Made by a program: the position numbers and the translations under genes | DNA from: Chryseobacterium lacus | GTDB lineage: Bacteria > Bacteroidota > Bacteroidia > Flavobacteriales > Weeksellaceae | Direction of reading: 5' to 3' | Assembly: GCF_003336205.1 (NCBI RefSeq) | Contig: NZ_QPIE01000007.1 | Coordinates: forward strand, 124,001-188,000 | DNA: 64,000 nt | Shown here: piece by piece, positions 18,154 to 27,008 of the stretch | Numbering within the stretch: the first letter of the stretch is position 1 | Layout of the letters: every line of letters starts with the position of its first letter | The notes under the pieces: generated by a model | The model's input: the letters and a program-made list of their open reading frames with translations, nothing else | What the model was told of the DNA's origin: nothing | The model's database searches: none

Positions 18154-19272
18154 TTAATATACTTGTTTCTGCACTTTCTCCCAATAGGGGTAAAGGACTT
18201 TGTAAAATTCTTTCATTGTTGTTGTATACCACGTAGTGATCTCATCCCAGGATCTTTCTTCACTGAACTTTCCTGGTAGGGCTTTATACTTCTCCAAAGG
18301 CATTTCATACTTAATCCTGGAAGCTTTCTTTCCTTCCAGTCTTTCCCATTCCAGACCGGGAAATCTGGCTTGTAACTGCTCATTAAAGGTGAACATAGAA
18401 TCTATGTACTTCTTATCTGCATCATCCTGAAAATATAGTTCTACCCTGTAATTATTTTTCCCAATACAAAATGCAAACTTGCCTCTGCCTTTCCAGAATC
18501 CTGTACTGTAAAATGGTTGGGCACTTGTCCTGTCCAGATAATCCAGTCTCTCCTCTGTGAGTTTATTTTTTAATAAAGACCAGAATTGGATAAGTCTGGC
18601 TTCAGATTCTTCCAGATTTTTGCTTTTTGCCTGCTCTTCCTTTTCTTTTTCTTTTGCATCTATCATAAATTCCTTCGTCTCTGGTAGTGGTATAATTTGT
18701 TCTACCTGAAGGAATACTTCATCTCCCATGGAGTAGGGAGTAGCTCTGAAACATTGAACCTGGATGTCATGATTGAGCAGCCATAGAACTGTGGATGTAA
18801 CCTCTTTTCTGTAATTATTGGCTACAAAAATAATACGCTGATCTTTTCTGTTAAGGAGAAGTTCTTCCTCTGATCTTTCAATAAAATCAAGCAGATTCTG
18901 TTTAGCATTTTCTCCATTGTGCCACCTGTCTAAGTATTGTTGGTAGATCTTAACTATCTGACTGGTGGTTAGGGTAGAGCAATAAGAAGCATACTTTAAA
19001 GCCTGCCATACTACATTTCTTCCTGTATCATCCAGCTTATTCTCAATAATAACCAAGCCACCATCTTTATCTATGGCCAGAAGGTCCAGTCTTTCCTGAG
19101 TGTCATTAAAACCATCAAATTCTTTTTGAATTATCAGGAGGTCCTCACCAAGCATCTCTGGATTTTTGGCTATCCATTCCTGCAGGTGCTCTCTTTCTTT
19201 TATAGCTAACTGCTTAAAGAGTCTCTCCTCAAGCTTAACTACATTATTGGTGCTTTTATCTATTTTATACAT
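18154..19272 (-). CDS. DUF4268 protein with PD-(D/E)xK-like N-terminal domain
   Basis: 372 residues. The N-terminal part shows a restriction-nuclease-like pattern: ERLDLLAID (Asp63) followed by GLVIIENKL (Glu77, Lys79) and a helix QALKYASYCS, as in NucS/RecB-type folds. After a charged linker (about 205-222) the C-terminal half resembles DUF4268 (WSLLKNKL, FWKGRGKFAFCIG, RVELYFQ). Such proteins are often found in restriction-modification loci; whether this one cuts DNA or protects the host is unknown. It sits 11 bp after hsdS in the operon. Confidence 0.75.
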   Translation of the reverse strand: MYKIDKSTNNVVKLEERLFKQLAIKEREHLQEWIAKNPEMLGEDLLIIQKEFDGFNDTQERLDLLAIDKDGGLVIIENKLDDTGRNVVWQALKYASYCSTLTTSQIVKIYQQYLDRWHNGENAKQNLLDFIERSEEELLLNRKDQRIIFVANNYRKEVTSTVLWLLNHDIQVQCFRATPYSMGDEVFLQVEQIIPLPETKEFMIDAKEKEKEEQAKSKNLEESEARLIQFWSLLKNKLTEERLDYLDRTSAQPFYSTGFWKGRGKFAFCIGKNNYRVELYFQDDADKKYIDSMFTFNEQLQARFPGLEWERLEGKKASRIKYEMPLEKYKALPGKFSEERSWDEITTWYTTTMKEFYKVLYPYWEKVQKQVY

Positions 19273-19283
19273 CCTAAGTTATT

Positions 19284-20495
19284 TTACACAAACATCTGCT
19301 GCAACAGCCCTTTTTTCCAAAGTTCTGTTTTGTTTATTTGCTGCTCAACTAAAGCTATTTTATCATCTAAGGCAGTTAGGAAATCTGCTATTTTCTCCTG
19401 TTCTTTTATAGAAGGTAAAGGTATTTTTATTTGTGAAAAATTCTCATAAAACAAATATTGCCTTACGCCTCCCTCAGCAATTCTTAACACCTGGTTGTTG
19501 AAGTTGTAAGATTTCAAGAATTTTAATAGAAACTCATCGTATAAGTTTTCAGATGTTTGAAAGCATACATATAAGGAACTAATAATGACTTCAGAGTTTC
19601 CTTTGTATAAACCAACAGATCCTACGTTAATTCTAGCCGGGTTGTATGCAAAGGTATTTTTGCCTACTATTTTATACATAGAAACATCGTATCCCTTTTC
19701 ATTTGAATCTAATCCTTCGAATTGTTCTGATTGAGGTAGAAACCCTTCAACATTATTTACGGAATAAATCGGCAAATTAAGTCTATTTCTATTTTTTTTA
19801 TCTGTCTTAAACGTCACATCCTTTAGAGTTTTTGCTTCCCACTCAGGAAAATCCTTACCTTCTTCATCTTTGAACCTCAGTTCCTGAGAAAAGATTTTCT
19901 GCGTCACTCCTTTTTTGTACTGCTCCAGGAGTTCCTTTTTCTTTTTTAGGAGGCTAATTTTTTCATCTACTGAAGTAAAGAAGTCTGCTATTTTTTGTTG
20001 TTCATTTTTATCAGAATGAATCGTGATGCTGCCTGATAATAAGAATTCACTTTCAGCAGTAATATATCTATCCCCAACTAACACTAATCCTCTCAAAAAA
20101 TTATTGGTCCTGTTTAAATGTGAGAAATAGGAATCCAGATAATCAGCTGAAACATTATCAGCTACCTTGAAAGTGTAATATAGGGTGGAAAGGAGACCGT
20201 CTTTGCAGTTGTTCACTTTAAACAAGCCAAAAGGGTAACTTGCACTGATGCTCTTTCCATAGACAAAATCTTTATATCTACATTTCTTATAGGCTAGATG
20301 ATTAACTTTATCATATGTGTCATTTAATAATCCCTTCCTGTCAACTATACCATGAATAGAGGATAATGAAAGAATATCATCTCTATTAAATTCTGCATCA
20401 AGATTAGATTCCGAATACCGCTTTAATATTTGATTGAGTTTTAATTTGATGAAATTGGAAGTAGAATCCTTAAACCTGATTTTTGGGATAGTCAT
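19284..20495 (-). CDS. hsdS: Type I restriction-modification specificity subunit
   Basis: 403 residues with the standard two-fold layout: target recognition domain 1 (about 1-160), central conserved helix (KIADFFTSVDEKISLLKKK, then KGVTQKIFSQELRF), recognition domain 2 (about 215-365) and a C-terminal conserved helix (EQEKIADFLTALDDKIALVEQ). It selects the bipartite DNA site for HsdM and HsdR. The target cannot be read from sequence. Recognition domain 2 (about 19441-19812) contains nine CpGs, while the conserved parts either side have almost none, suggesting domain exchange. It abuts hsdM by 1 bp. Confidence 0.92.
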   Translation of the reverse strand: MTIPKIRFKDSTSNFIKLKLNQILKRYSESNLDAEFNRDDILSLSSIHGIVDRKGLLNDTYDKVNHLAYKKCRYKDFVYGKSISASYPFGLFKVNNCKDGLLSTLYYTFKVADNVSADYLDSYFSHLNRTNNFLRGLVLVGDRYITAESEFLLSGSITIHSDKNEQQKIADFFTSVDEKISLLKKKKELLEQYKKGVTQKIFSQELRFKDEEGKDFPEWEAKTLKDVTFKTDKKNRNRLNLPIYSVNNVEGFLPQSEQFEGLDSNEKGYDVSMYKIVGKNTFAYNPARINVGSVGLYKGNSEVIISSLYVCFQTSENLYDEFLLKFLKSYNFNNQVLRIAEGGVRQYLFYENFSQIKIPLPSIKEQEKIADFLTALDDKIALVEQQINKTELWKKGLLQQMFV

Positions 20496-20496
20496 A

Positions 20497-22068
20497 TTAA
20501 AAAGGTTTAGGGATTTCTAATTCAGCACAGAAGCCTGCAACTTTTTTATCTACAACTGACATTTCCTTTTCCAGAGAGCTTAAATCACCTGCAATACTAT
20601 TTATGTCTATATCCTCTTCTGATTCAAAGGTATCTACATACCTTGGAATATTCAGGTTATAATCATTCTCCTTTATTTCCTCAAGAGAAACATTCCTGCT
20701 GTATTTCTCAATTTCAGTTCTTGCTTTAAAAGTGTCATAGATTTTCTGGATATGCTCATCCTGAAGATAGTTCTGGGTTTTTATCTTCTCAAAATCATTA
20801 CTGGCATCTATAAAGAGAATTGATTCCGGAGTTTCTCTGCACTTCTTAAATACTAGGATTGCAGTTGGAATACTGGTGCCATAAAACAGGTTTCCTGGCA
20901 GTCCAATTACAGCATCAAGGTAATTGCGGGTTTCTATTAGAAACTTCCTGATATGGCCTTCTGCACCTCCTCTGAAGAGTACTCCATGCGGTAATACAAT
21001 AGCCATGGTACCATTCTCTGCCAGATGATAAATCATGTGCTGTACAAAGGCAAAATCTGCCTTACTGGAGGGGGCCAATCTTCCATAAGGTGCAAACCTT
21101 TCATCTGTACTCAGGATAGGGTTGGCAGACCATTTAGAAGAGAAGGGAGGATTGGCCACAATAGCTTCAAACTCCTGTCCCATATGCTGTGGGTGCTCCA
21201 GGGTATCTTCCTGTTTAATGTCAAACTTCCTGAAATGAACCCCATGCAGGATCATGTTCATCCGGGCTAAGTTATAGGTGGTTCTGTTGAGCTCCTGCCC
21301 ATAAAAATCTCCAACCTGATCTTTTACTTCCCGGGCCACCCTGAGGAGTAGGGAACCACTTCCACAGGTAGGATCATAAACCGTTTTAAGTTTTGATTTT
21401 CCTGTAGTGACTATTTTAGCCAACAGCTTACTTACCTGTTGTGGCGTGTAAAATTCTCCAGCTTTTTTACCTGCCCCTGAAGCAAACTGACCTATCAGAT
21501 ATTCATAGGCATCACCCAGAACATCAAGCTCTGTTTCTTCCAGTTTAAAATCAATCTGATCTAAATGGAAAAGCACTTTTGAGATCAGTTCATTTCTCTG
21601 TGTAGGGGTTTTGCCCAGTTTGGAGTTGTTGAGGTCCATATCCTCAAACAGGTTATCAAAATCCTCTTCAGATTCTGTACCCATAGTGCTGAGCTGAATG
21701 TTGTTTAAAATCTTCTGGATCTCTTCTAAGATAAAAGTATCTCCACCCTTATCAGAGTTTCCTTTTTTAGTCACCTCACTGAACAGTTCAGAAGGTTTCA
21801 GGTAATAACCCAGGGCCTCAAGTGCTTCCTCTCTGATGGCTTCAAGATATTCCTTACCATCCTCACTGTTCTCATCAATGGATTTGTAGGAGATCTTATC
21901 TTCCTTCAGGATACTGGAGGCAAAGATGTCCATCTTCTCAGACAGGTATTTATAAAATATGAATCCCAGGATATAATCCCTGAACTCATCTGCATTCATT
22001 TTCCCTCTTAAAGTATTAGCGATATTCCAGAGCTGCTGCTCCAGTTGTTTCTTGTGTTCTTCTGACAT
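20497..22068 (-). CDS. hsdM: Type I restriction-modification DNA methyltransferase subunit
   Basis: 523 residues. N-terminal HsdM helical domain (KQLEQQLWNIANTLRGKM, FIFYKYLSEKM), then the N6-adenine methylase core: motif I DPTCGSGSLL (232-241) and motif IV NPPF (306-309), preceded by GEFYTPQQVS. It methylates adenine in the HsdS-defined site, protecting host DNA. First enzyme gene of the operon, 25 bp after the lipoprotein gene. Confidence 0.95.
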   Translation of the reverse strand: MSEEHKKQLEQQLWNIANTLRGKMNADEFRDYILGFIFYKYLSEKMDIFASSILKEDKISYKSIDENSEDGKEYLEAIREEALEALGYYLKPSELFSEVTKKGNSDKGGDTFILEEIQKILNNIQLSTMGTESEEDFDNLFEDMDLNNSKLGKTPTQRNELISKVLFHLDQIDFKLEETELDVLGDAYEYLIGQFASGAGKKAGEFYTPQQVSKLLAKIVTTGKSKLKTVYDPTCGSGSLLLRVAREVKDQVGDFYGQELNRTTYNLARMNMILHGVHFRKFDIKQEDTLEHPQHMGQEFEAIVANPPFSSKWSANPILSTDERFAPYGRLAPSSKADFAFVQHMIYHLAENGTMAIVLPHGVLFRGGAEGHIRKFLIETRNYLDAVIGLPGNLFYGTSIPTAILVFKKCRETPESILFIDASNDFEKIKTQNYLQDEHIQKIYDTFKARTEIEKYSRNVSLEEIKENDYNLNIPRYVDTFESEEDIDINSIAGDLSSLEKEMSVVDKKVAGFCAELEIPKPF

Positions 22069-22093
22069 TAAGGTTTAAATTATTCTATGATTA

Positions 22094-22576
22094 TTATTGC
22101 TGATCTTCATGTTGCCAACAGTAACCACTGGAGTTATCTGTTAATCTTTTGCATTGTGTCCCTTTTTTGGTAGTGCCATTACATCTTTCCGCCATTACAA
22201 CATCATCAAAGCAGTCACCTGTATCCCCTGTGATTTCCACAGTATATTCAGTTCCATTATCTAAAGTAAAAGAGGCCTCTCCAGAGGAGTTTAAAGACCC
22301 ATCAGTAATCTCATCATCAAGATAACCTCCCCCAGGGAAGTTAATTTCGACTACTTCATTGTCCTGTACCTGCACGGTAAGCGTATAGGTAGATTCTTTT
22401 CCTGTATTAGGGTTGTAGTATCCAACCTCTGCACAGTATTTACCATTTGAGTAACCATCACCTGAATCTAGGGAACTGCTGATTCCCAGGACAGAAATAT
22501 TGCTCCCACTACCTTCAGACTTAGAACATGAGTAAAAAAGGGTAAGAGTAAAAACTAAGAGGAGAATTCTTTGCAT
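22094..22576 (-). CDS. Small lipoprotein with C-terminal Cys/His motif
   Basis: 160 residues. Signal peptide with lipobox LFYSC (13-17), giving a lipidated Cys17. The middle is Gly/Ser/Asp rich and beta-like. The last about 30 residues, RCNGTTKKGTQCKRL followed by GYCWQH, place three Cys and one His in a small zinc-ribbon-like pattern that resembles the DUF5763 tail of Bacteroidota proteins (from memory, hedged). It precedes hsdM by 25 bp and may head the defence operon. Function unknown. Confidence 0.72.
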   Translation of the reverse strand: MQRILLLVFTLTLFYSCSKSEGSGSNISVLGISSSLDSGDGYSNGKYCAEVGYYNPNTGKESTYTLTVQVQDNEVVEINFPGGGYLDDEITDGSLNSSGEASFTLDNGTEYTVEITGDTGDCFDDVVMAERCNGTTKKGTQCKRLTDNSSGYCWQHEDQQ

Positions 22577-22601
22577 TTCATCTTGGAACTTGTGTTTCCC
22601 A

Positions 22602-22609
22602 AATATAGC
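22602..22609 (-). promoter_or_regulatory. -7 box for the lipoprotein-hsdMS-hsdR operon
   Basis: Minus strand TATATTTG, a full match to the TAnnTTTG consensus, 25 bases upstream of the lipoprotein ATG at 22576. No clear -33 box. It lies in the 144-bp divergent region shared with the HNH gene. Confidence 0.45.
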
Positions 22610-22720
22610 AAAATTTTGGATTTAGTTTGTGTGTAACTTTATGATTCTTTAACTTTAGGAATTCAACTTAATTGCAGGTTAATTAAAACTGTTGATATTT
22701 CCACTTAATTCCACCATATT

Positions 22721-23764
22721 TTGAATCTACCTTACAGCTCAGCAGTACCCATTAATCTTTTAGCCTCCTGCTTTAACAGCACATCTGCCACTTATAAGTT
22801 TTACTGGTTACTGGCTATTCTTGATGCTGCAGAAGAGGGTAAGAGGGAGGTAAGTAAGAAGGAACTTTTTGCCAGGATGCTCTCTACATCATGGTATACA
22901 GTGAATTATTTTAATATCTCCTTTGGATTTCAGGATTTAATCCAAAAAGCAGTACAGGAGATAAAAGAACTGGAGGATATCAGGATAGATGCAGACAGAA
23001 GTCTGATCTTTCAGAAACTGAGTAATCCAACCTCTGCTAAAACTGAAGTTCTACTAAAGCACTTTGATAAGAATGTGCCTCACTGGTTTCTGAGTCCATG
23101 GTATCCAGGTAGAAACAAGCAAGACATCTATATCTTATCCCAGGAGAACTCCCATTCTCCTTTATATGCCCTCTACAGAGATAAAATAATAATAAATTCA
23201 GACTGGGTTGAATATCTTCAGAAGAACAGCAGGATCATCAGGGATTTTATATACTGGAATTTAGCCATGTTTTTACAGATCAGAAACCCCAATGTGCCTG
23301 ATATTCCCAATAAACTCATTAAGCCAGCCACAAGAAGTACATTGCTTAACCAAAGGAAATTCTGGGATATGATCCTGGATGAGGTAGGTTCACTGGAGTG
23401 CATTTACACAGGAAAAAAGCTGACTAAGGGTAATTATCATGTGGAGCACTTTGTACCCTACAGCTTTGTATCTCATAACCAGATATGGAACCTCATTCCT
23501 GGAGACATCTGTTTTAACCTTTCAAAGAGTAACAAACTTCCTGTGATGGATAGGTACTTTGAGGGTTTCTTTAATCTCCAGAAACTGGCTCTGGATGTTT
23601 ACCTGGATAAGAAGCCCCAGGAAAAACTGCTGCAGGAATATTTTTATATAGATAAGAACTTTGCAGAGGGTATAGACAGGGATAAGTTCTTTCAGGTCAT
23701 TAATCCCCTGATTACCATAGCAAGTAACAATGGCTTTAACTTCTATACAGAAAAACCATGCTAG
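22721..23764 (+). CDS. HNH endonuclease-domain protein
   Basis: 347 residues. The first about 220 residues are helical with no named domain. The C-terminal part has an HNH (beta-beta-alpha metal) motif: CIYTGKKL (227-234), HVEHF with His240 and His243, WNLIP (Asn257) and NLSKSNKLP (266-274). The best start is TTG at 22721, since the frame is closed by a stop at 22706 and no ATG lies near it. The gene contains no CpG at all across its 1,044 bases. It overlaps the HIT gene by 7 bp, so the two are co-translated. A nucleic acid nuclease is likely; its target is unknown. Confidence 0.8.
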   Translation: MNLPYSSAVPINLLASCFNSTSATYKFYWLLAILDAAEEGKREVSKKELFARMLSTSWYTVNYFNISFGFQDLIQKAVQEIKELEDIRIDADRSLIFQKLSNPTSAKTEVLLKHFDKNVPHWFLSPWYPGRNKQDIYILSQENSHSPLYALYRDKIIINSDWVEYLQKNSRIIRDFIYWNLAMFLQIRNPNVPDIPNKLIKPATRSTLLNQRKFWDMILDEVGSLECIYTGKKLTKGNYHVEHFVPYSFVSHNQIWNLIPGDICFNLSKSNKLPVMDRYFEGFFNLQKLALDVYLDKKPQEKLLQEYFYIDKNFAEGIDRDKFFQVINPLITIASNNGFNFYTEKPC

Positions 23765-24135
23765 ATCACTGTCCTTTCTGTCTTGATCATCTGGATAGAA
23801 CCATTATTCTGGAAAATGAAAACTGTTATGCCATTTATGATGGGTTTCCCGTGAGCAAAGGGCATGTACTTATAATTTCCAAGAGACATACAGCCAACTT
23901 TTTTGAACTTTCATCTTTGGAGCAGCAGGACTGTTTAGGCCTGCTTAATGAGGCTAAAAAGCTTGTTGACAGGGAATATTCCCCTGATGGGTATAATGTA
24001 GGAATAAACATTAGCAGGGAAGCAGGACAGACCATTTGGCATGTGCATGTACATTTAATACCAAGATATGAAGGGGATGTGATTAATGCACGTGGGGGAG
24101 TGAGGGGAGTGATTCCCCATAAAAAAGAATACTGA
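23758..24135 (+). CDS. HIT-family nucleotide hydrolase/transferase
   Basis: 125 residues, full HIT domain. N-terminal CPFC (5-8), a GHVLIISKRH segment and the histidine triad in GQTIWHVHVHLIPR (His95, His97, His99). The C-terminus RGGVRGVIPHKKEY is typical of bacterial Ap4A-hydrolase-like HIT proteins. Members hydrolyse dinucleoside polyphosphates or nucleotidyl adducts. Its ATG overlaps the end of the HNH nuclease gene, implying a functional pair. Confidence 0.9.
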   Translation: MLDHCPFCLDHLDRTIILENENCYAIYDGFPVSKGHVLIISKRHTANFFELSSLEQQDCLGLLNEAKKLVDREYSPDGYNVGINISREAGQTIWHVHVHLIPRYEGDVINARGGVRGVIPHKKEY

Positions 24136-24190
24136 TGAATATCAGTTCTATAGGTGACTAATTTTTCTCTAACTTTATAAAAAAACAAAG

Positions 24191-24541
24191 ATGAAAAAAT
24201 TTATGATCTGTGCTGCACTTTTCTTTGCAGCAGTTTTTCAGGCTCAAACATGTAGTGAACTGGTTCAGTATGCCAAGTCAGAAGACCCTTACCCTGACAG
24301 AGTAACTCCAGTTGGTTCTTCAATGCTGGCCAAAGCTGAATTTTATGAGGTAGATGGAGGAGGAGGATTAGTAATAGCCTATATTAAACAGAATGATTAT
24401 GACTTCAGTGGAAAGCCATATATCTTTTGTGGAATAAGTTCCCAAAGATGGTCCAAATTCAAATCTGAGGGGCTGTATGGTGGCAGTTATGGTAAGGCAT
24501 TTCATGCTTATATTATGGACTATACCTGTAACTGCAGATAA
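24191..24541 (+). CDS. Secreted small protein with KTSC-like domain
   Basis: 116 residues. Signal peptide MKKFMICAALFFAAVFQAQ. The mature part follows the KTSC pattern: a Ser-Ser pair with hydrophobic strand (GSSMLAKAEFYEV), a hydrophobic strand (LVIAYI), a YIFCGIS strand where KTSC proteins carry the Y.Y.gVp motif, a Trp/Phe helix (QRWSKFKSE) and GKAFHAYI. The KTSC function is unknown. It lies 55 bp after the HIT gene. The assignment is tentative. Confidence 0.6.
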   Translation: MKKFMICAALFFAAVFQAQTCSELVQYAKSEDPYPDRVTPVGSSMLAKAEFYEVDGGGGLVIAYIKQNDYDFSGKPYIFCGISSQRWSKFKSEGLYGGSYGKAFHAYIMDYTCNCR

Positions 24542-24677
24542 GTCCTCGCTAATTATAAGGAGTAGAATGGAAAATGTGCTATGATTTGTAGCAGCTTTTA
24601 TTCTTTCTTTTTATCTGAAATATCTCAACTTTACTGCATGAAACTTATAGCAGTAATACAGGAGGGTATTCTCCCTG

Positions 24678-24911
24678 ATGGATGACTTTATCATTGTGAA
24701 ATTCAGAGCAGACAAAAATTCCCAGCATTTCCAGGTATTTCTTGAAAATCCCTATGGGAAACGTATCAGGAAGTTTGAGGAATGGCTGCTGGATATAAAG
24801 TTCAGAAGTGTAGTTATGAAGGATCTGGAAGGTAATAAGACCTATGATACACAGCTTTTTTCTGAAATAGCTGTGGGAGTGTCAGAGATGATGAAGAAAA
24901 GTTATAAGTAG
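24678..24911 (+). CDS. Small hypothetical protein
   Basis: 77 residues, no recognised family and no signal peptide. Charged, with a beta-like start (DDFIIVKFRA) and a Lys-rich end (MMKKSYK). The codon pattern and near-absence of CpG match the neighbouring element genes, which supports a real gene. It converges on the 118-residue gene with one base between stops. Confidence 0.5.
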   Translation: MDDFIIVKFRADKNSQHFQVFLENPYGKRIRKFEEWLLDIKFRSVVMKDLEGNKTYDTQLFSEIAVGVSEMMKKSYK

Positions 24912-24912
24912 G

Positions 24913-25269
24913 CTAAAACCTGGTTCCACCTTTAATTAATTCATCTACCACCCCCTTAACATGCAGCTCAGTGAGTTCAGGAAGGGAAGCAACCTGGTAT
25001 GCATCCTTAAGGTGAATCATGATCTCCTCATCATAGAGTGCGGACAGGTATACATAGAGTTTTCTCCTCTCTTCATCATCAAAATAATATTCATTAAAAT
25101 TAAAGATGGTACCCGCAGCATCTTCCCATTTTTCCTTGAAGTAGCCATCAAATTCTATCCCTTTGTCTATTGCTTCAGACTGGATAAGACCAACGGCATC
25201 TCTCCAGTAGGATTCCATATCAGTAGGGTCATCAATCAAGTGATTCACTAAAATATCCTTGATGCTCAT
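24913..25269 (-). CDS. Small acidic hypothetical protein coupled to SRAP
   Basis: 118 residues, acidic and helical, no recognised family. Its ATG overlaps the stop of the SRAP gene by 4 bases (25266-25269), so it is translated with it. A partner or regulator of SRAP is a reasonable guess but unsupported by motifs. Confidence 0.6.
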   Translation of the reverse strand: MSIKDILVNHLIDDPTDMESYWRDAVGLIQSEAIDKGIEFDGYFKEKWEDAAGTIFNFNEYYFDDEERRKLYVYLSALYDEEIMIHLKDAYQVASLPELTELHVKGVVDELIKGGTRF

Positions 25270-25901
25270 GTGAATAGTGTTTGAGGCAGTTTATCAGGTT
25301 CAAGGTTCACTGCTACAAGCTGTGGATCATAATTTGGGAAGGTAAACTCTTCAATAGGTTCATCATTTAGGAATCTGTCAGCCATGGTAGAATTCAGGCA
25401 TACAGGCATTCTCAGCTTGGAATTATGGATAATGGACATCAGTTCATTTGAACCTGTTGTTACCAGTCCAAAACCTATCTCCTTGTTATCCCAGACATCA
25501 AAGAAACCTGCTATATAGAACTGGTTTTCATCCTTCCATTGCATCCTGTGCTTGACCTTTATTGGGGTCTTTTTACCTGGATTGGTGACGTGCATCCAGT
25601 CATAAAACCCACTTACAGGGATTACACACCTGTTATGTTCCACAGTTCTGTAGAAGGTATGGGTTTTCTCTGCAGTCAGGTTAATTCCCTGAGCAGGTTT
25701 ATCCTTGGGAATCTCTTTTTTAAGCCCCCAGGTTCCATGCGTAATCTTCCTGCCCTGATAATCCAGTACAATGGGAATAGCAGGTCTCTGAAAAGCATTA
25801 ATCTCTTTTGCAAACTGATAATTATTTTCCACTATTTCAGCTCTTAATCTCTCTGCAGCTTCCTCAATTGAGATTCCTTCATTATCCACTCTGTTACACA
25901 T
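25266..25901 (-). CDS. SOS response-associated peptidase (SRAP, YedK/HMCES family)
   Basis: 211 residues, normal length. It starts MCNR, so Cys2 becomes N-terminal and can crosslink to abasic sites in single-stranded DNA. Other family landmarks: NLTAEK (74-79, usually NARAE), RCVIPVSGFYDW (91-102) and HNSKLRMPV (His159). The catalytic Glu usually found in GFYEW is Asp101 here. SRAP proteins shield abasic sites during replication; copies on mobile elements are common. It is upstream of, and coupled to, a small acidic gene. Confidence 0.88.
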   Translation of the reverse strand: MCNRVDNEGISIEEAAERLRAEIVENNYQFAKEINAFQRPAIPIVLDYQGRKITHGTWGLKKEIPKDKPAQGINLTAEKTHTFYRTVEHNRCVIPVSGFYDWMHVTNPGKKTPIKVKHRMQWKDENQFYIAGFFDVWDNKEIGFGLVTTGSNELMSIIHNSKLRMPVCLNSTMADRFLNDEPIEEFTFPNYDPQLVAVNLEPDKLPQTLFT

Positions 25902-26114
25902 TTTTTAAATTTTGAACAAATATGAAAAATTTATTCCACTATAGATACAACTGGTAATCTCTCTTCATGGCTATTAAGTAGATTAAGAAATAAAATCTGG
26001 TTTCTTAGTAATTTGAAGGTATTTATTTATAATTTAGTACACACTTCAGAGAGCTTGTAATCTCTCTTCATGAGTAATATAATATTTCTGAACTATTTTT
26101 TTAAAAACCACACA

Positions 26115-27008
26115 ATGGAGAACTGTGAAACTATAAGACTGGAATTCTATACAGAAAGTCATTCTGCACACTTTGAAGTACCAGAGAACTTCAATACCCA
26201 CACAGATGTTTTCAGGAAGATGGCTCAGTTTATTGGAGATGATCACCATTTTGTGAAGAATCTTCCAGATACCCACCTTACTACTCTTGAAAAGCTGGAG
26301 ATTCTGTGTAAGGTAGCAAGAGAACATATATTTGAGCAGTCTGAATATGAAGAGGACTATAAGGAGGTTAAGGTATTCAGTAAGAATGAAAAGGTGACCT
26401 TTGGAGAAGCTTCTTTTAACACCACCTTGTATGATGAAATTAGGTTTTTTTCTAATCAGTTTTTCAAAGTTAGGAATGGTCTTAAATACGGACTTTTGGA
26501 CTCCAATTCTCAAGAGATATTACCTTTGGAACAGGATGACATCTTTAAAATAAGTAAAAATTATATCTGTTGCAGGAGAGAAGGACTCTCCTATATTTAC
26601 ACATTGGAGGGAGTGGAAGTGATGGGAAATCTAGATGGAGTGACAGAGACTACCTGTGGTCCTCTTGAGCCAGGGCCAGATTACTTCTGGGTTAAAAAAG
26701 AAGGGAAATGGGGACTAATAGACCAGCATCTTAATTTTATCATCCCCTGCAGATTGGATTATGATACCTGTAACCTGGTGTCAAACTTTGGAAGTAATTT
26801 TTATGTAAAAGTGGAAAAGGATGGAAAAGCTGGGATGATCAATGGGCTTCTTAATATTGACATCATTCCTCTTGATGAGGATATAGAAGATATTATGTAT
26901 GTCCGTGGCCAGAAATACCTCATTACTAAAAAGGGTGATCTTCCTGATTTTTCTTTACACATTCTGGAGGCACATAAAATAGAAAAACAGATTAGAGATC
27001 AGAACTGA
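26115..27008 (+). CDS. WG-repeat-containing protein
   Basis: About 297 residues from the ATG at 26115; an in-frame ATG at 26070 would add 15 residues (NIIFLNYFF) that look like translated AT-rich spacer. The first about 90 residues have no known domain. Then three WG-type beta repeats: VRNGLKYGLLDSNSQEILP, VKKEGKWGLIDQHLNFIIP and VEKDGKAGMINGLLNIDIIP. Such repeats are probably protein-binding. It stands alone in the element. Only two CpGs were noticed in the gene. Confidence 0.7.
   Translation: MENCETIRLEFYTESHSAHFEVPENFNTHTDVFRKMAQFIGDDHHFVKNLPDTHLTTLEKLEILCKVAREHIFEQSEYEEDYKEVKVFSKNEKVTFGEASFNTTLYDEIRFFSNQFFKVRNGLKYGLLDSNSQEILPLEQDDIFKISKNYICCRREGLSYIYTLEGVEVMGNLDGVTETTCGPLEPGPDYFWVKKEGKWGLIDQHLNFIIPCRLDYDTCNLVSNFGSNFYVKVEKDGKAGMINGLLNIDIIPLDEDIEDIMYVRGQKYLITKKGDLPDFSLHILEAHKIEKQIRDQN

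Noticed and set aside
26046-26513. 155-codon minus-strand open frame
   Set aside because: Antisense to the WG-repeat gene, no recognisable domain, and the plus-strand frame has clear repeats.
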